NCBI RefSeq assembly: GCF_024753145.1
Contig: NZ_JANUGU010000001.1
Coordinates: 248,001 to 312,000 of the forward strand
Direction of reading: 5' to 3'
Length of the DNA stretch: 64,000 nucleotides
Source of the DNA: Massilia terrae
GTDB taxonomy: Bacteria; Pseudomonadota; Gammaproteobacteria; Burkholderiales; Burkholderiaceae_D
Positions within the stretch are counted from its first letter, which is position 1. Each line of letters opens with the position of its first letter. Both the position numbers and the translations under genes were made by a program. The notes beneath the pieces were generated by a model. That model searched no databases and was not told the origin of the DNA. It worked only from the letters and a program-made list of their open reading frames with translations. Positions 38,975 through 47,972 of this stretch are shown here, piece by piece.

Positions 38975-41278
38975 ATGTCCCGCCTTCGCACCACTTTGCG
39001 TTCCGAAGCGTTCGCCCTGACCGCGCTGGCCGCCGCCGCGGCCCTGCTGACTGCCTGCAGCAGCGATTCGAATAAGGCCACAGGCTCCGGCGCCGGCTCG
39101 GTCACGCAAAAAGTGACCATGGCCGGCGTCGTCGTCGCCAGCGGCTACACGGCCGGCAGCACCACCGATCCCAACCTGTCCGGCGGCTACTATCAGGGCG
39201 CCGTGGTCTGCATCGACGCCAACAACAACGGCAAGTGCGACAGCGGCGAGACCCAGGCCACCACCGACAGCAAGGGCGCGTTCTCGATCAGCGCCGACAG
39301 CGCCGGCGCCCTGATCGCCGACATCGGCAGCGCCGCCACCAACACCGCCACCGGCGCCAAGGTCGCCACGCGCAACGTGCTGCGCGCCGCGGCCGACCAG
39401 GTCACGGAGCAGGGCGGCGCGATCGTGATCAGCGCGCTGTCGTCGGAAGTCGTGCGCCAGATGGAAGCGAATGGCAGCACCTACGCCGCCGAGAAGGCCA
39501 ACCTGGCCACGCGCCTGGGCGCCACGGCCGACAAGGTGCTGGCCGACGTCAACGGCGTGGCCGATGCCACCGTGAAGGCCGCCATGCTGGCCGACATGAA
39601 CGCGCTCGCCAACCGCTTCGAATACGCGATCACCAAGCTTGACCGCGGCGACCTCTACCCGGACGCGCTCGCCAACCCGGGCGGCGACCCCGAACTGGCC
39701 AGCCTGGCCGGCGTCAGCGCCGCCACCAACAAGGCCACCGAAACCCGCAAGCCGATCACCTTCCAGCAAGCCCAGCAAGCCGCGTTCGCGATCGAGGGCA
39801 TTCCGCGTTACGACGAGATCTTCATCGTCATGCTGGAAAACAAGGGCACCAACAAGATCCTGAATTCGCCGTATGCGCCGAAAATCAACGCCTACATGAA
39901 AGAAGGCAACCAGTTCACCAGCTACTACGCGACCGGCAACCCGAGCGAGCCGAACTACACCGCACTGGGCGGCGCCGACGACTTCGGCATCACCGACGAC
40001 AGCCAGTGGAACTGCGACGCCACCGGCGCCAACGCGCCCAAGGACCTGCCGCTGCCGGACAACACGCAGCCGGGCCTGGCCAACTCGCCGTTCGCCGCCA
40101 CCTGCACCCAGGCCGCCGGCGTCAACCACAACATCACCGCGCCCAACCTGTTCAACGCGCTGACCGCCAAGGGCATGACCTGGCGCACCTACAACGAATC
40201 GATGAACCCGGGCCAGGACCTGCGCACCGACAGCATCGCCGACAGCGCCGTGGTCGCCGGCGACAATGTGTACCAGCCGGGCACCGTGGGCGGCAACACC
40301 GCCGTGCTGGGCGACGCCACCCTGAAGCTGCCGCTGCCGGCCGGCCTGTACAAGACCAAGCACCACCCGGGCATGGCTTACCAGAACGTGCGCAGTGCGC
40401 CGGAGTTCGCGTACAGCAACCGCACCATGGGCGGCGGCCAGTGGGATGGACAGCTGCTCAAGACCAGCAAGTACACGGTCCCGGCCGGCTATAACCTCGA
40501 CCAGTTCAGCACCGACCTCGCGGCCGGCAAGGTCGGCAACCTGAACTTCGTGATCCCGGACCAGTGCGACGACATGCACGGCATCACCGTCAACGGCACC
40601 GCTGGCGACGGCACGACCAAGGTCGCCAGCGATTGCGCCGGCAGCGCCATCATCACGCGTGGCGACAATTACGTCGACTGGGTGATCAAGAAGATCCGCG
40701 CGTCGAAAGACTGGACCAATCCGCAGAAGCGGGTCGCGATCGTGGTCATGTTCGACGAGGGCAGCGCGACCTCGGGCTTCAACTCCTGCTGCGGCTGGAA
40801 CCCGGACAAGAGCAGCACCAACACCACGCCGCTCAAGCGCAACGCCGACGGCAGCTGGAGCCGCGACACCACGGTCGCCAACTACGGCAAGGGCAACCGT
40901 GGCCACGGCGAGAGCATCTTCTTCATGCTGACCAACCAGGCTGGTGCGCCGAAGGGCGTGGCCGACAGCGACGCCTACAGCCATTTCTCGCTGGTGCGCA
41001 CGCTGCAGGACATGTTCCAGCTGGCCGACCCCAAGGTCGATGCCTCGTACATGAACCGCTCCAAGTACACCGAGCGCTTCATCGCGCAGAACATCCTGAA
41101 CCTGCCGGAGTACGCGGGTAGCGCCGACACCCACTTCGATGCGGTGCGTCCGATGAATCACGCCTTCGTGATCCCGGCCGGCTACACGCAGAAGCAGTCG
41201 ACCGACATCGATCCGTCGATCCCGGCGCAGGTCGGCGCGGATGCGTCGCAGGCCAACCTGTGGGCATTGAAGAAGTAA
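38975..41278 (+). CDS. Secreted phosphoesterase-family lipoprotein (PF04185 type)
   Basis: A 767-residue lipoprotein with lipobox LLTAC and a Ser/Gly-rich anchor. The N-terminal module (about 40-200) contains VCIDANNNGKCDSGE, a Ca-binding-like DxNxNGxCDxGE loop. The C-terminal domain belongs to the phospholipase C/acid phosphatase superfamily: FIVMLENKGTNKIL (metal-site start), NYTALGGADDFG, NLNFVIPDQCDDMHG, VVMFDEGS, RGHGESIFFM and YSHFSLVRTLQDMFQL. It probably hydrolyses phosphomonoesters or phospholipids at the cell surface. The ATG at 38975 has an AAAGGA ribosome-binding site. It is 49 nt upstream of the MauG-type gene, with a hairpin between them. Confidence 0.8.
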   Translation: MSRLRTTLRSEAFALTALAAAAALLTACSSDSNKATGSGAGSVTQKVTMAGVVVASGYTAGSTTDPNLSGGYYQGAVVCIDANNNGKCDSGETQATTDSKGAFSISADSAGALIADIGSAATNTATGAKVATRNVLRAAADQVTEQGGAIVISALSSEVVRQMEANGSTYAAEKANLATRLGATADKVLADVNGVADATVKAAMLADMNALANRFEYAITKLDRGDLYPDALANPGGDPELASLAGVSAATNKATETRKPITFQQAQQAAFAIEGIPRYDEIFIVMLENKGTNKILNSPYAPKINAYMKEGNQFTSYYATGNPSEPNYTALGGADDFGITDDSQWNCDATGANAPKDLPLPDNTQPGLANSPFAATCTQAAGVNHNITAPNLFNALTAKGMTWRTYNESMNPGQDLRTDSIADSAVVAGDNVYQPGTVGGNTAVLGDATLKLPLPAGLYKTKHHPGMAYQNVRSAPEFAYSNRTMGGGQWDGQLLKTSKYTVPAGYNLDQFSTDLAAGKVGNLNFVIPDQCDDMHGITVNGTAGDGTTKVASDCAGSAIITRGDNYVDWVIKKIRASKDWTNPQKRVAIVVMFDEGSATSGFNSCCGWNPDKSSTNTTPLKRNADGSWSRDTTVANYGKGNRGHGESIFFMLTNQAGAPKGVADSDAYSHFSLVRTLQDMFQLADPKVDASYMNRSKYTERFIAQNILNLPEYAGSADTHFDAVRPMNHAFVIPAGYTQKQSTDIDPSIPAQVGADASQANLWALKK

Positions 41279-41289
41279 AGGCTCGGCGC

Positions 41290-41312
41290 GGCCCGGGCCG
41301 CGCGCCCGGGCC
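41290..41312. other. Intercistronic hairpin
   Basis: A perfect 9-bp stem (GGCCCGGGC/GCCCGGGCC) with a CGCGC loop, in the 49-nt gap between the phosphoesterase and MauG-type genes. No T tract follows. It could stabilise the upstream mRNA or reduce downstream expression. Confidence 0.45.
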
Positions 41313-41327
41313 ACGCAACCGACACGC

Positions 41328-42692
41328 ATGATGAGAACGACTCTACGATACGCGCTGGCGGCCGTGCTGCTGGCGCTGGCCGGCTGCGGCGGCTCCGGCA
41401 AGGCCGGCGGCCAGCAATCCGCGAGCGCGCCCGATACCACGGCCACCGCGCCGGCGGTGTCCGCGTCCACGCTCAGCCTGGCCGCACAGGTCGGGCAGAA
41501 GATGTTCTTCGACCAGACGCTGTCCGGTTCGGGCAAGCAGTCGTGCGCGAGCTGCCACGATCCCAACTACGCCTACGGCCCGCCGAACAAGCTGGCGGTG
41601 CAGCTGGGCGGCCCGGACCTGGCCGCGCAGGGCCAGCGCGCGGCGCCTTCGCTGCGCTATATCCAGGACACGCCGGCCTACGCCGACCAGCTCGACAACC
41701 CGGACGGCATCAGCGCGCCCGGCCCGGGCGGCGGCTTCACCTGGGACGGCCGCGCCAGGAGCCTGGCCGACCAGGCGAAAATCCCGCTGCTGGCGCCGAA
41801 CGAGATGGCCAACGCCGGCGCCGCCGACGTGGTCGCGAAGCTGCGCAGCGCCGCGTATGCGGACCTGTTTCGCAAGGCCTTTGGCAGCGCCTCGCTCGAT
41901 GCCACCGACAGCGCATTCAATTTCGCGCTGGCTGCGTTGCAGGCCTTCCAGATGGAAGACCCGAGCTTCCACCCTTACACCAGCAAGTTCGATCTCTACG
42001 CGGGCAACAAGATCGGCGGCGCACTGACCGCAGCCGAAACGCGCGGCATGCGCCTGTTCACCGACCCGAATGGCGCCAACTGCGCATCCTGCCATTACCA
42101 GGGCGCGGGCCTGAACGGAAGCTCGGCGCTGTTCACCGATTTCTCGTACGAGGCGATCGGCGTACCGCGCAATATGGCGATCGCGGCCAACCAGGATCCG
42201 AAGTATTTCGACCTCGGCCTGTGCGGCCCGAACCGCAGCGACCACCCGGACGCGGCGGACGGCAGCAACCCGTTCTGCGGCATGTTCAAGGCGCCCAGCC
42301 TGCGCAACGTCGCCACCCGCAGCACCTTCTTCCACAATGGCGTGATCCATTCGCTGGAGCAGGCGATCCGCTTCTACAACACGCGCGACACCAATCCCGA
42401 GATCTGGTATCCGACGGTCGGCGGCACGCCCAAGGCCAAGCCCGATCCAGGCTTCCCGACCTACGGCCTGATCACCACGCAGTACACCGGCGGCACGGTC
42501 CGGAAATTCAATGACCTGCCGGCGGCCTGGCGCGCCAACATCGACACCCAGCTCCCGCTCGACGGCCGCGCGCCCGGCGGCAAGCCGCCGATGAGCGATG
42601 CGCAGATCGCCGACCTGCTGTGCTTCCTGAAGACCCTGACCGACGGCTATCAAGCTGCCACGCAGTCCGTGTCGGGTCCCTGCGTTGATTGA
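41328..42692 (+). CDS. MauG/CcpA-type di-haem cytochrome c peroxidase lipoprotein
   Basis: A 454-residue exported enzyme with lipobox LALAGC (Cys20) and two c-haem motifs, CASCH at 73-77 and 252-256. The two-domain layout is that of bacterial di-haem peroxidases and MauG/MbnH enzymes, which use H2O2 or high-valent haem to oxidise protein residues. Which subgroup it belongs to cannot be settled without comparing the axial ligand (Tyr in MauG, Met in CcpA). The next gene starts three bases after its stop, so it is part of a four-gene transcript with the phosphoesterase, a lipoprotein and a P4H-like dioxygenase. Confidence 0.85.
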   Translation: MMRTTLRYALAAVLLALAGCGGSGKAGGQQSASAPDTTATAPAVSASTLSLAAQVGQKMFFDQTLSGSGKQSCASCHDPNYAYGPPNKLAVQLGGPDLAAQGQRAAPSLRYIQDTPAYADQLDNPDGISAPGPGGGFTWDGRARSLADQAKIPLLAPNEMANAGAADVVAKLRSAAYADLFRKAFGSASLDATDSAFNFALAALQAFQMEDPSFHPYTSKFDLYAGNKIGGALTAAETRGMRLFTDPNGANCASCHYQGAGLNGSSALFTDFSYEAIGVPRNMAIAANQDPKYFDLGLCGPNRSDHPDAADGSNPFCGMFKAPSLRNVATRSTFFHNGVIHSLEQAIRFYNTRDTNPEIWYPTVGGTPKAKPDPGFPTYGLITTQYTGGTVRKFNDLPAAWRANIDTQLPLDGRAPGGKPPMSDAQIADLLCFLKTLTDGYQAATQSVSGPCVD

Positions 42693-42694
42693 TC

Positions 42695-43291
42695 ATGCGA
42701 GATATGATGAAACGAGTCCTTTGCATCCTGAGCGTGAGCCTGCTGGCCGCATGCACCCACGACCCGCGCGCGTTGAACGAAGCGAACCTGACGCAGGCGC
42801 TGAACGAGTACCTGGCCAAGCGCGGCGACCTGTGCCTCGCCAAGAGCGCCTGGCCGGTCGACGTCAGCGCGGCCGAGCGCCAGGCCGGTTCGCGCAACGC
42901 GCTGCAGATGCCGGTGCTCGAACGCCTCGGCCTGGCCGAAGGTACCGAGGTCGCGGACGGACGGCGCTACCAGCTGACCAGCACCGGCAAGGCCTACTTC
43001 CTGGCGCGGCCCGCGCACAAGCGCGCGACCGGCAACCGCTTCAGCGAGGCGCCGGCCGACCTGTGCGCCGCGCACCTGTCGCTCGACCGCCTGGCCGGGT
43101 GGGAGACGCCGGCGGCGGGACATGCGGTTGCGACCTACACCTACAAGGTCAAGCCGGCGGCGTGGACCGTCGACCCGGAGGTGCGCGCGGTGTTCCCGAT
43201 GGTCGACCGCATCATCCGCGGCGCCGGCACGCTCCAGCTCAAGGAGGAGTTCGTGCTTGGCGCGGGCGGCTGGGAGGCGCTGGACCTGTGA
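42695..43291 (+). CDS. Lipoprotein of unknown function
   Basis: A 198-residue protein with a short signal ending in lipobox LLAAC. The mature part is predicted mixed alpha/beta, with two internal Cys (DLCLAKSAWP and DLCAAHLSLD). It includes YTYKVKPAAWTVDPEVRAVF near residue 150, which resembles small conserved betaproteobacterial lipoproteins I cannot name. It begins three bases after the MauG-type gene and ends inside the start of the dioxygenase gene (GTGA overlap), so it is tightly embedded in the operon. Confidence 0.65.
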   Translation: MRDMMKRVLCILSVSLLAACTHDPRALNEANLTQALNEYLAKRGDLCLAKSAWPVDVSAAERQAGSRNALQMPVLERLGLAEGTEVADGRRYQLTSTGKAYFLARPAHKRATGNRFSEAPADLCAAHLSLDRLAGWETPAAGHAVATYTYKVKPAAWTVDPEVRAVFPMVDRIIRGAGTLQLKEEFVLGAGGWEALDL

Positions 43292-44175
43292 GCGGCATCG
43301 ACCTGAGGTTCACGGAGCAGCTGCGCGACTGGGCGCTGCACAATATCGATCGCGGCATTCCGCCGGCGCCGCTGGCGCGCGCCATGGTCGCGCAAGGCTT
43401 CGACGCGCGCCTGGCCGCTGCGCTGGCGGATACCTTCTGGTCCATGCGCGCGCGCGGCGCCGGGATTCCGGCTTCCGGTTTTTCGAGCGAACAGCTGGCC
43501 GATGCGGCCTACCGCCACGAGACGCCGTGCTTCGCCGGCCCGAACCTGCGCGCGGTGGATGGCCGCACCGTGCGCGTGGCAGCGCGGCTGGCGCAGCCGG
43601 CGACGGCGGTACTGGACAATGTGCTCGATCCGGACGAGTGCGAGCAGCTGGTCGCGCTGGCGCGGCCACGGTTGGCGCCGTCCACGATCGTCGATCCCGC
43701 CAGCGGCAAGGACACCATGAGCATGAACCGCAACAGCGAGGGCATGTTCTTCCGGCTCGAGGAAAATGCGCTGGTGGCGCGCATCGACCGACGCCTGTCC
43801 ACGCTGATGCGGCTGCCGGTGGAGCAGGGCGAAGGCTTGCAGGTGCTGCGCTATGCAGTGGGCGCAGCCAGCGCGCCGCACTTCGATTTCCTGATGCCGG
43901 TGAATGAGGCCAACCGCCAGTCGATCGCGCGCAGCGGGCAGCGCGTGGCTACCATGGTCATCTACCTGAACGATGTGGACGAGGGCGGTGAGACCGTGTT
44001 CCCGGAGGCCGGTTTCGCGTCGGCGCCGCGCAAGGGCAGCGCGGTCTACTTCGAGTACTGCAACCGCGACGGCCAGCTGGATCCGCTGTCCTTGCACGCG
44101 GGCGCGGCGCCGGCCAGCGGCGAAAAATGGGTGCTCACCAAATGGATGCGGCAACGCCGCTTCGTGCCAGGCTGA
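43288..44175 (+). CDS. Prolyl-4-hydroxylase-like 2OG-Fe(II) dioxygenase
   Basis: A 295-residue cytoplasmic enzyme (no signal peptide). The C-terminal P4H domain (about 105-292) shows the iron ligands His198 and Asp200 (PHFDF) and His270 (LHAG), and the 2-oxoglutarate-binding Lys280 (EKWVLTKW). The N-terminal 100 residues form an unassigned helical region. The GTG start overlaps the lipoprotein stop. Related bacterial P4Hs hydroxylate proline in proteins such as EF-Tu; the target here is unknown. Confidence 0.85.
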   Translation: MSGIDLRFTEQLRDWALHNIDRGIPPAPLARAMVAQGFDARLAAALADTFWSMRARGAGIPASGFSSEQLADAAYRHETPCFAGPNLRAVDGRTVRVAARLAQPATAVLDNVLDPDECEQLVALARPRLAPSTIVDPASGKDTMSMNRNSEGMFFRLEENALVARIDRRLSTLMRLPVEQGEGLQVLRYAVGAASAPHFDFLMPVNEANRQSIARSGQRVATMVIYLNDVDEGGETVFPEAGFASAPRKGSAVYFEYCNRDGQLDPLSLHAGAAPASGEKWVLTKWMRQRRFVPG

Positions 44176-44207
44176 CTTGAAGCGGCGTGACGCGAAGACG
44201 CTTCAAG
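44176..44207. terminator. Bidirectional hairpin between convergent genes
   Basis: A 9-bp perfect stem, CTTGAAGCG/CGCTTCAAG, with a 14-nt loop. It starts immediately after the dioxygenase stop and overlaps the last codon of the convergent PEP-CTERM gene. No T tract. Confidence 0.45.
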
Positions 44208-44811
44208 CCTTGGGCGCGCGGCGCCGGGCAAGGACGGCCACCAGGGCGCCGCCCCCGAGCAGCGCCAGCGATCCGGGTTCCGGCACGTAGCCTGGCGGCG
44301 GATCGTTCGGCGTCGTCAGGTCGGCCGTAATGGTGCTGTTGAACTGACTGCCGATCCGGCTGCCCGTCGCGTCGATGAAATTGAGTTTCACCTTCGGGCT
44401 GCTCAGGTCGAATGCGGTGCCGGTAAAAGTGTAGGTGATCAGCATATTGTTGGCCAGCGCGACCGGGGTGCCGTCGATGCACACAGTACTGTTCGCCTGT
44501 ATGCCCCCGCCGCAACCGTTGTTATTCAGTTGCGCGCCGCTCTCAGTCCACGCCGCCAGCCCCGGGATATTCGAGGTGAACGATACGCCGGTAAAGGTGC
44601 CGATGCTTTCGATCTGGAGGGCGGCGATATCAACGGCGGTGCTCCAGTTGCCGCTCGGGCTGCCCGCGTCGATCTTCAGCATCAACTGGGTGGCCGTCCG
44701 GGTGGCGGTGAAGGTCACGCCCTGGTATGTGATCGCTCCCGCACTTGCCGCACCGCACGCTGCTGCCAGCAAGGCAGTGATCGCGGCCTTTTGTAATAGT
44801 TTTGTACGCAT
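44203..44811 (-). CDS. PEP-CTERM sorted exported protein
   Basis: A 202-residue protein with an N-terminal signal peptide (ITALLAAACGAASA) and a C-terminal PEP-CTERM sorting signal: VPEPGSLALLGGGALV, then a basic ARRRAPKA tail. Such proteins are processed by an exosortase during exopolysaccharide production; no exosortase gene is in the window. The mature domain contains DYxGVTFT-like ITYQGVTFTATR and a Cys pair (GCGGG, VCIDG). It is clearly homologous to the tail-less protein at 35736-36125. Confidence 0.8.
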   Translation of the reverse strand: MRTKLLQKAAITALLAAACGAASAGAITYQGVTFTATRTATQLMLKIDAGSPSGNWSTAVDIAALQIESIGTFTGVSFTSNIPGLAAWTESGAQLNNNGCGGGIQANSTVCIDGTPVALANNMLITYTFTGTAFDLSSPKVKLNFIDATGSRIGSQFNSTITADLTTPNDPPPGYVPEPGSLALLGGGALVAVLARRRAPKA

Positions 44812-45284
44812 GTTGTTTCCTCTTTTTTCAGATTTGTCAAGGGTTTTCGCCTTCGGGTGTTGGCGTCACGACAATACAACTTTTTTTAAGCAAGCATTCC
44901 ATTTGGAAACCAATCGTGCGCGCGAAACCGATAGTTACTGTTGAGCTTTGACGGCGCCTTGCTTGCTGATCGTTGCCTACCGTCAATTTCAGCTGCGCGG
45001 GAGGCCGTAAGATGGTCTGGACAGCCATCCAGGACGGTATTTTTCAGATTGCGGTTGACCCATTGCGCATTGCGAAATATCCCCAGGAGGAAGACGTTCC
45101 TACGGTCCCGTTTGGAGAAACGGCATGTCGTATCATGAAATATTGATTATAGGTGTTTGATTTTTATGCGAAAAATTTTAATGCGCTGTCTTATATAAGA
45201 GTGATTGTGCTGTGCACAATCGGCCTATCATTTCCAGTAACGGATCCGGTTTTTTCAACTCACCATCCTTTCAGGAGATAAATC
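44812..45284. other. 473-nt AT-richer intergenic region upstream of aceA
   Basis: No coding sequence is credible here. Base composition drops well below the surroundings, with T and A runs around 44881-44889 and 45155-45200. It must hold the divergent promoters for the PEP-CTERM gene and aceA. A possible -10 (TATATA, 45192-45197) and the palindrome at 45203-45221 are the only distinct sites I see. Confidence 0.5.
45203..45221. promoter_or_regulatory. Operator-like palindrome upstream of aceA
   Basis: A perfect 8-bp inverted repeat, GATTGTGC-TGT-GCACAATC, 64 nt before the aceA start and just after a TATATA box. The position and symmetry suit a repressor site; the regulator is unknown. Confidence 0.5.
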
Positions 45285-46583
<1,299 letters not shown>

Positions 46584-46607
46584 GCCGTCGTAATACCTCG
46601 TGGTGTT

Positions 46608-46642
46608 CGCCGCAGGAGGCTCGCGCCCCTGCGGCGTTTTTT
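46608..46642 (+). terminator. Rho-independent terminator after aceA
   Basis: A 9-bp stem (CGCCGCAGG/CCTGCGGCG) followed by six T, 25 nt after the aceA stop. Confidence 0.88.
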
Positions 46643-46705
46643 CGTCCCGTTTGGGCCGGGCCCGGATTCTGGGCGATAATGCGTGGTTACGCCAAGGGAA
46701 TCACC

Positions 46706-47848
46706 ATGCTCAGCTATCGCCACGCCTTCCATGCCGGCAACCACGCCGACGTCCTCAAGCACTTCGTGCAGGTGCAATTGCACAAGTACATGAACCAGAA
46801 GGACGCGGCCTACACCTATATCGACACCCATTCGGGCGCCGGCGTGTATGCGCTCGACAGCAATTACGCGTCCAAGAACGCCGAGTACGAGTCGGGCATC
46901 GCGCCGCTGTGGGAATGCCGCGACCTGCCGCCGCCGCTGGCCGAGTATGTGGACGTGGTGCGGGCGATGAACCCGAGCGGCAAGCTGCGCTACTACCCCG
47001 GTTCGCCCTACGTCGCCGACCAGATGTCGCGTGAGCAGGACCGCTTGCGCCTGTTCGAGCTGCATCCCGCGGACAACAAGATCCTGGCGGAGAATTTCCG
47101 CAAGCTGGAGGCGCACAAGGCCGAGCAGGGCGAGCGCGCGCGCGGCCGCCGCGTGATGATCGAGCGCGGCGACGGCTTCCTCAGCCTGAAGGCGCTGCTG
47201 CCGCCGCCGTCGCGCCGCGCGCTGGTGCTGATCGATCCGCCGTACGAGGTGAAGGATGACTACCGCCGCGTGAAGGATGCGCTGGAGGAGGCGCTCGGCC
47301 GCTTCCCCTCGGGCACCTACGCGGTCTGGTATCCGGTGCTGCAGCGCATGGAATCGCGCCAGTTCGCCGACAAGCTCAAGCGCCTGCCGGCCAAGGAATG
47401 GCTCAACGTGACCCTGACCGTGTCGACCCCGACCCCGGACGGCGTCGGCCTGCACACCAGCGGCATGTTCCTGCTGAATCCGCCGTACACGCTGGAACCG
47501 ATGCTGCGCCAGGTGATGCCTTACCTGGTGCGCGTGCTGGGCAAGGATGCCGCGGCCACCTTTACCATCGAGAAGGGCACCCAGGTAACGGGCGCCGCTG
47601 TCACGCGCACCGGCGGCCAGCCGCGCCAGCCGGTGGGCAATGCGCGCCGTGCCAGCCCGCTGTCGGGCGGCGGCAGCCTGCGCCTGCCGGGGCAGAAGTT
47701 CGGCGAGGGCCGCGGGGCAGCCGAAGGCAGCCGTGAGGGCAAGCCGGGTCGTGCGTCCGGTGAGAAAGCGCGACCGGACCAAACTCCCCAGCGCGAGGGG
47801 GCCGAGCGGCCGCCCGCGCGTAATCCGCGCAACGGCCGGCGCGGCTAG
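46706..47848 (+). CDS. rlmJ: 23S rRNA A2030 N6-methyltransferase RlmJ
   Basis: RlmJ methylates A2030 of 23S rRNA. The protein begins MLSYRHAFHAGNHADVLKH, the family signature, and carries the catalytic DPPY motif in VLIDPPYEVKDDY. The ATG at 46706 has AAGGGA upstream. At 380 residues it is about 100 longer than E. coli RlmJ; the excess is a Gly/Arg/Pro-rich, disordered, positively charged C-terminal tail that starts near residue 285. Confidence 0.92.
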   Translation: MLSYRHAFHAGNHADVLKHFVQVQLHKYMNQKDAAYTYIDTHSGAGVYALDSNYASKNAEYESGIAPLWECRDLPPPLAEYVDVVRAMNPSGKLRYYPGSPYVADQMSREQDRLRLFELHPADNKILAENFRKLEAHKAEQGERARGRRVMIERGDGFLSLKALLPPPSRRALVLIDPPYEVKDDYRRVKDALEEALGRFPSGTYAVWYPVLQRMESRQFADKLKRLPAKEWLNVTLTVSTPTPDGVGLHTSGMFLLNPPYTLEPMLRQVMPYLVRVLGKDAAATFTIEKGTQVTGAAVTRTGGQPRQPVGNARRASPLSGGGSLRLPGQKFGEGRGAAEGSREGKPGRASGEKARPDQTPQREGAERPPARNPRNGRRG

Positions 47849-47972
47849 GCCATACGTTTCGATGTCGAAATGCTAAGGTCCTTGGTTTTTGTAGTATATT
47901 CGCTATTGGGCCGGCGCAGATGATCGGTCTGCGCGACCTTCCGGGTCGCAATGTTTCCCGGAGCCATACATA

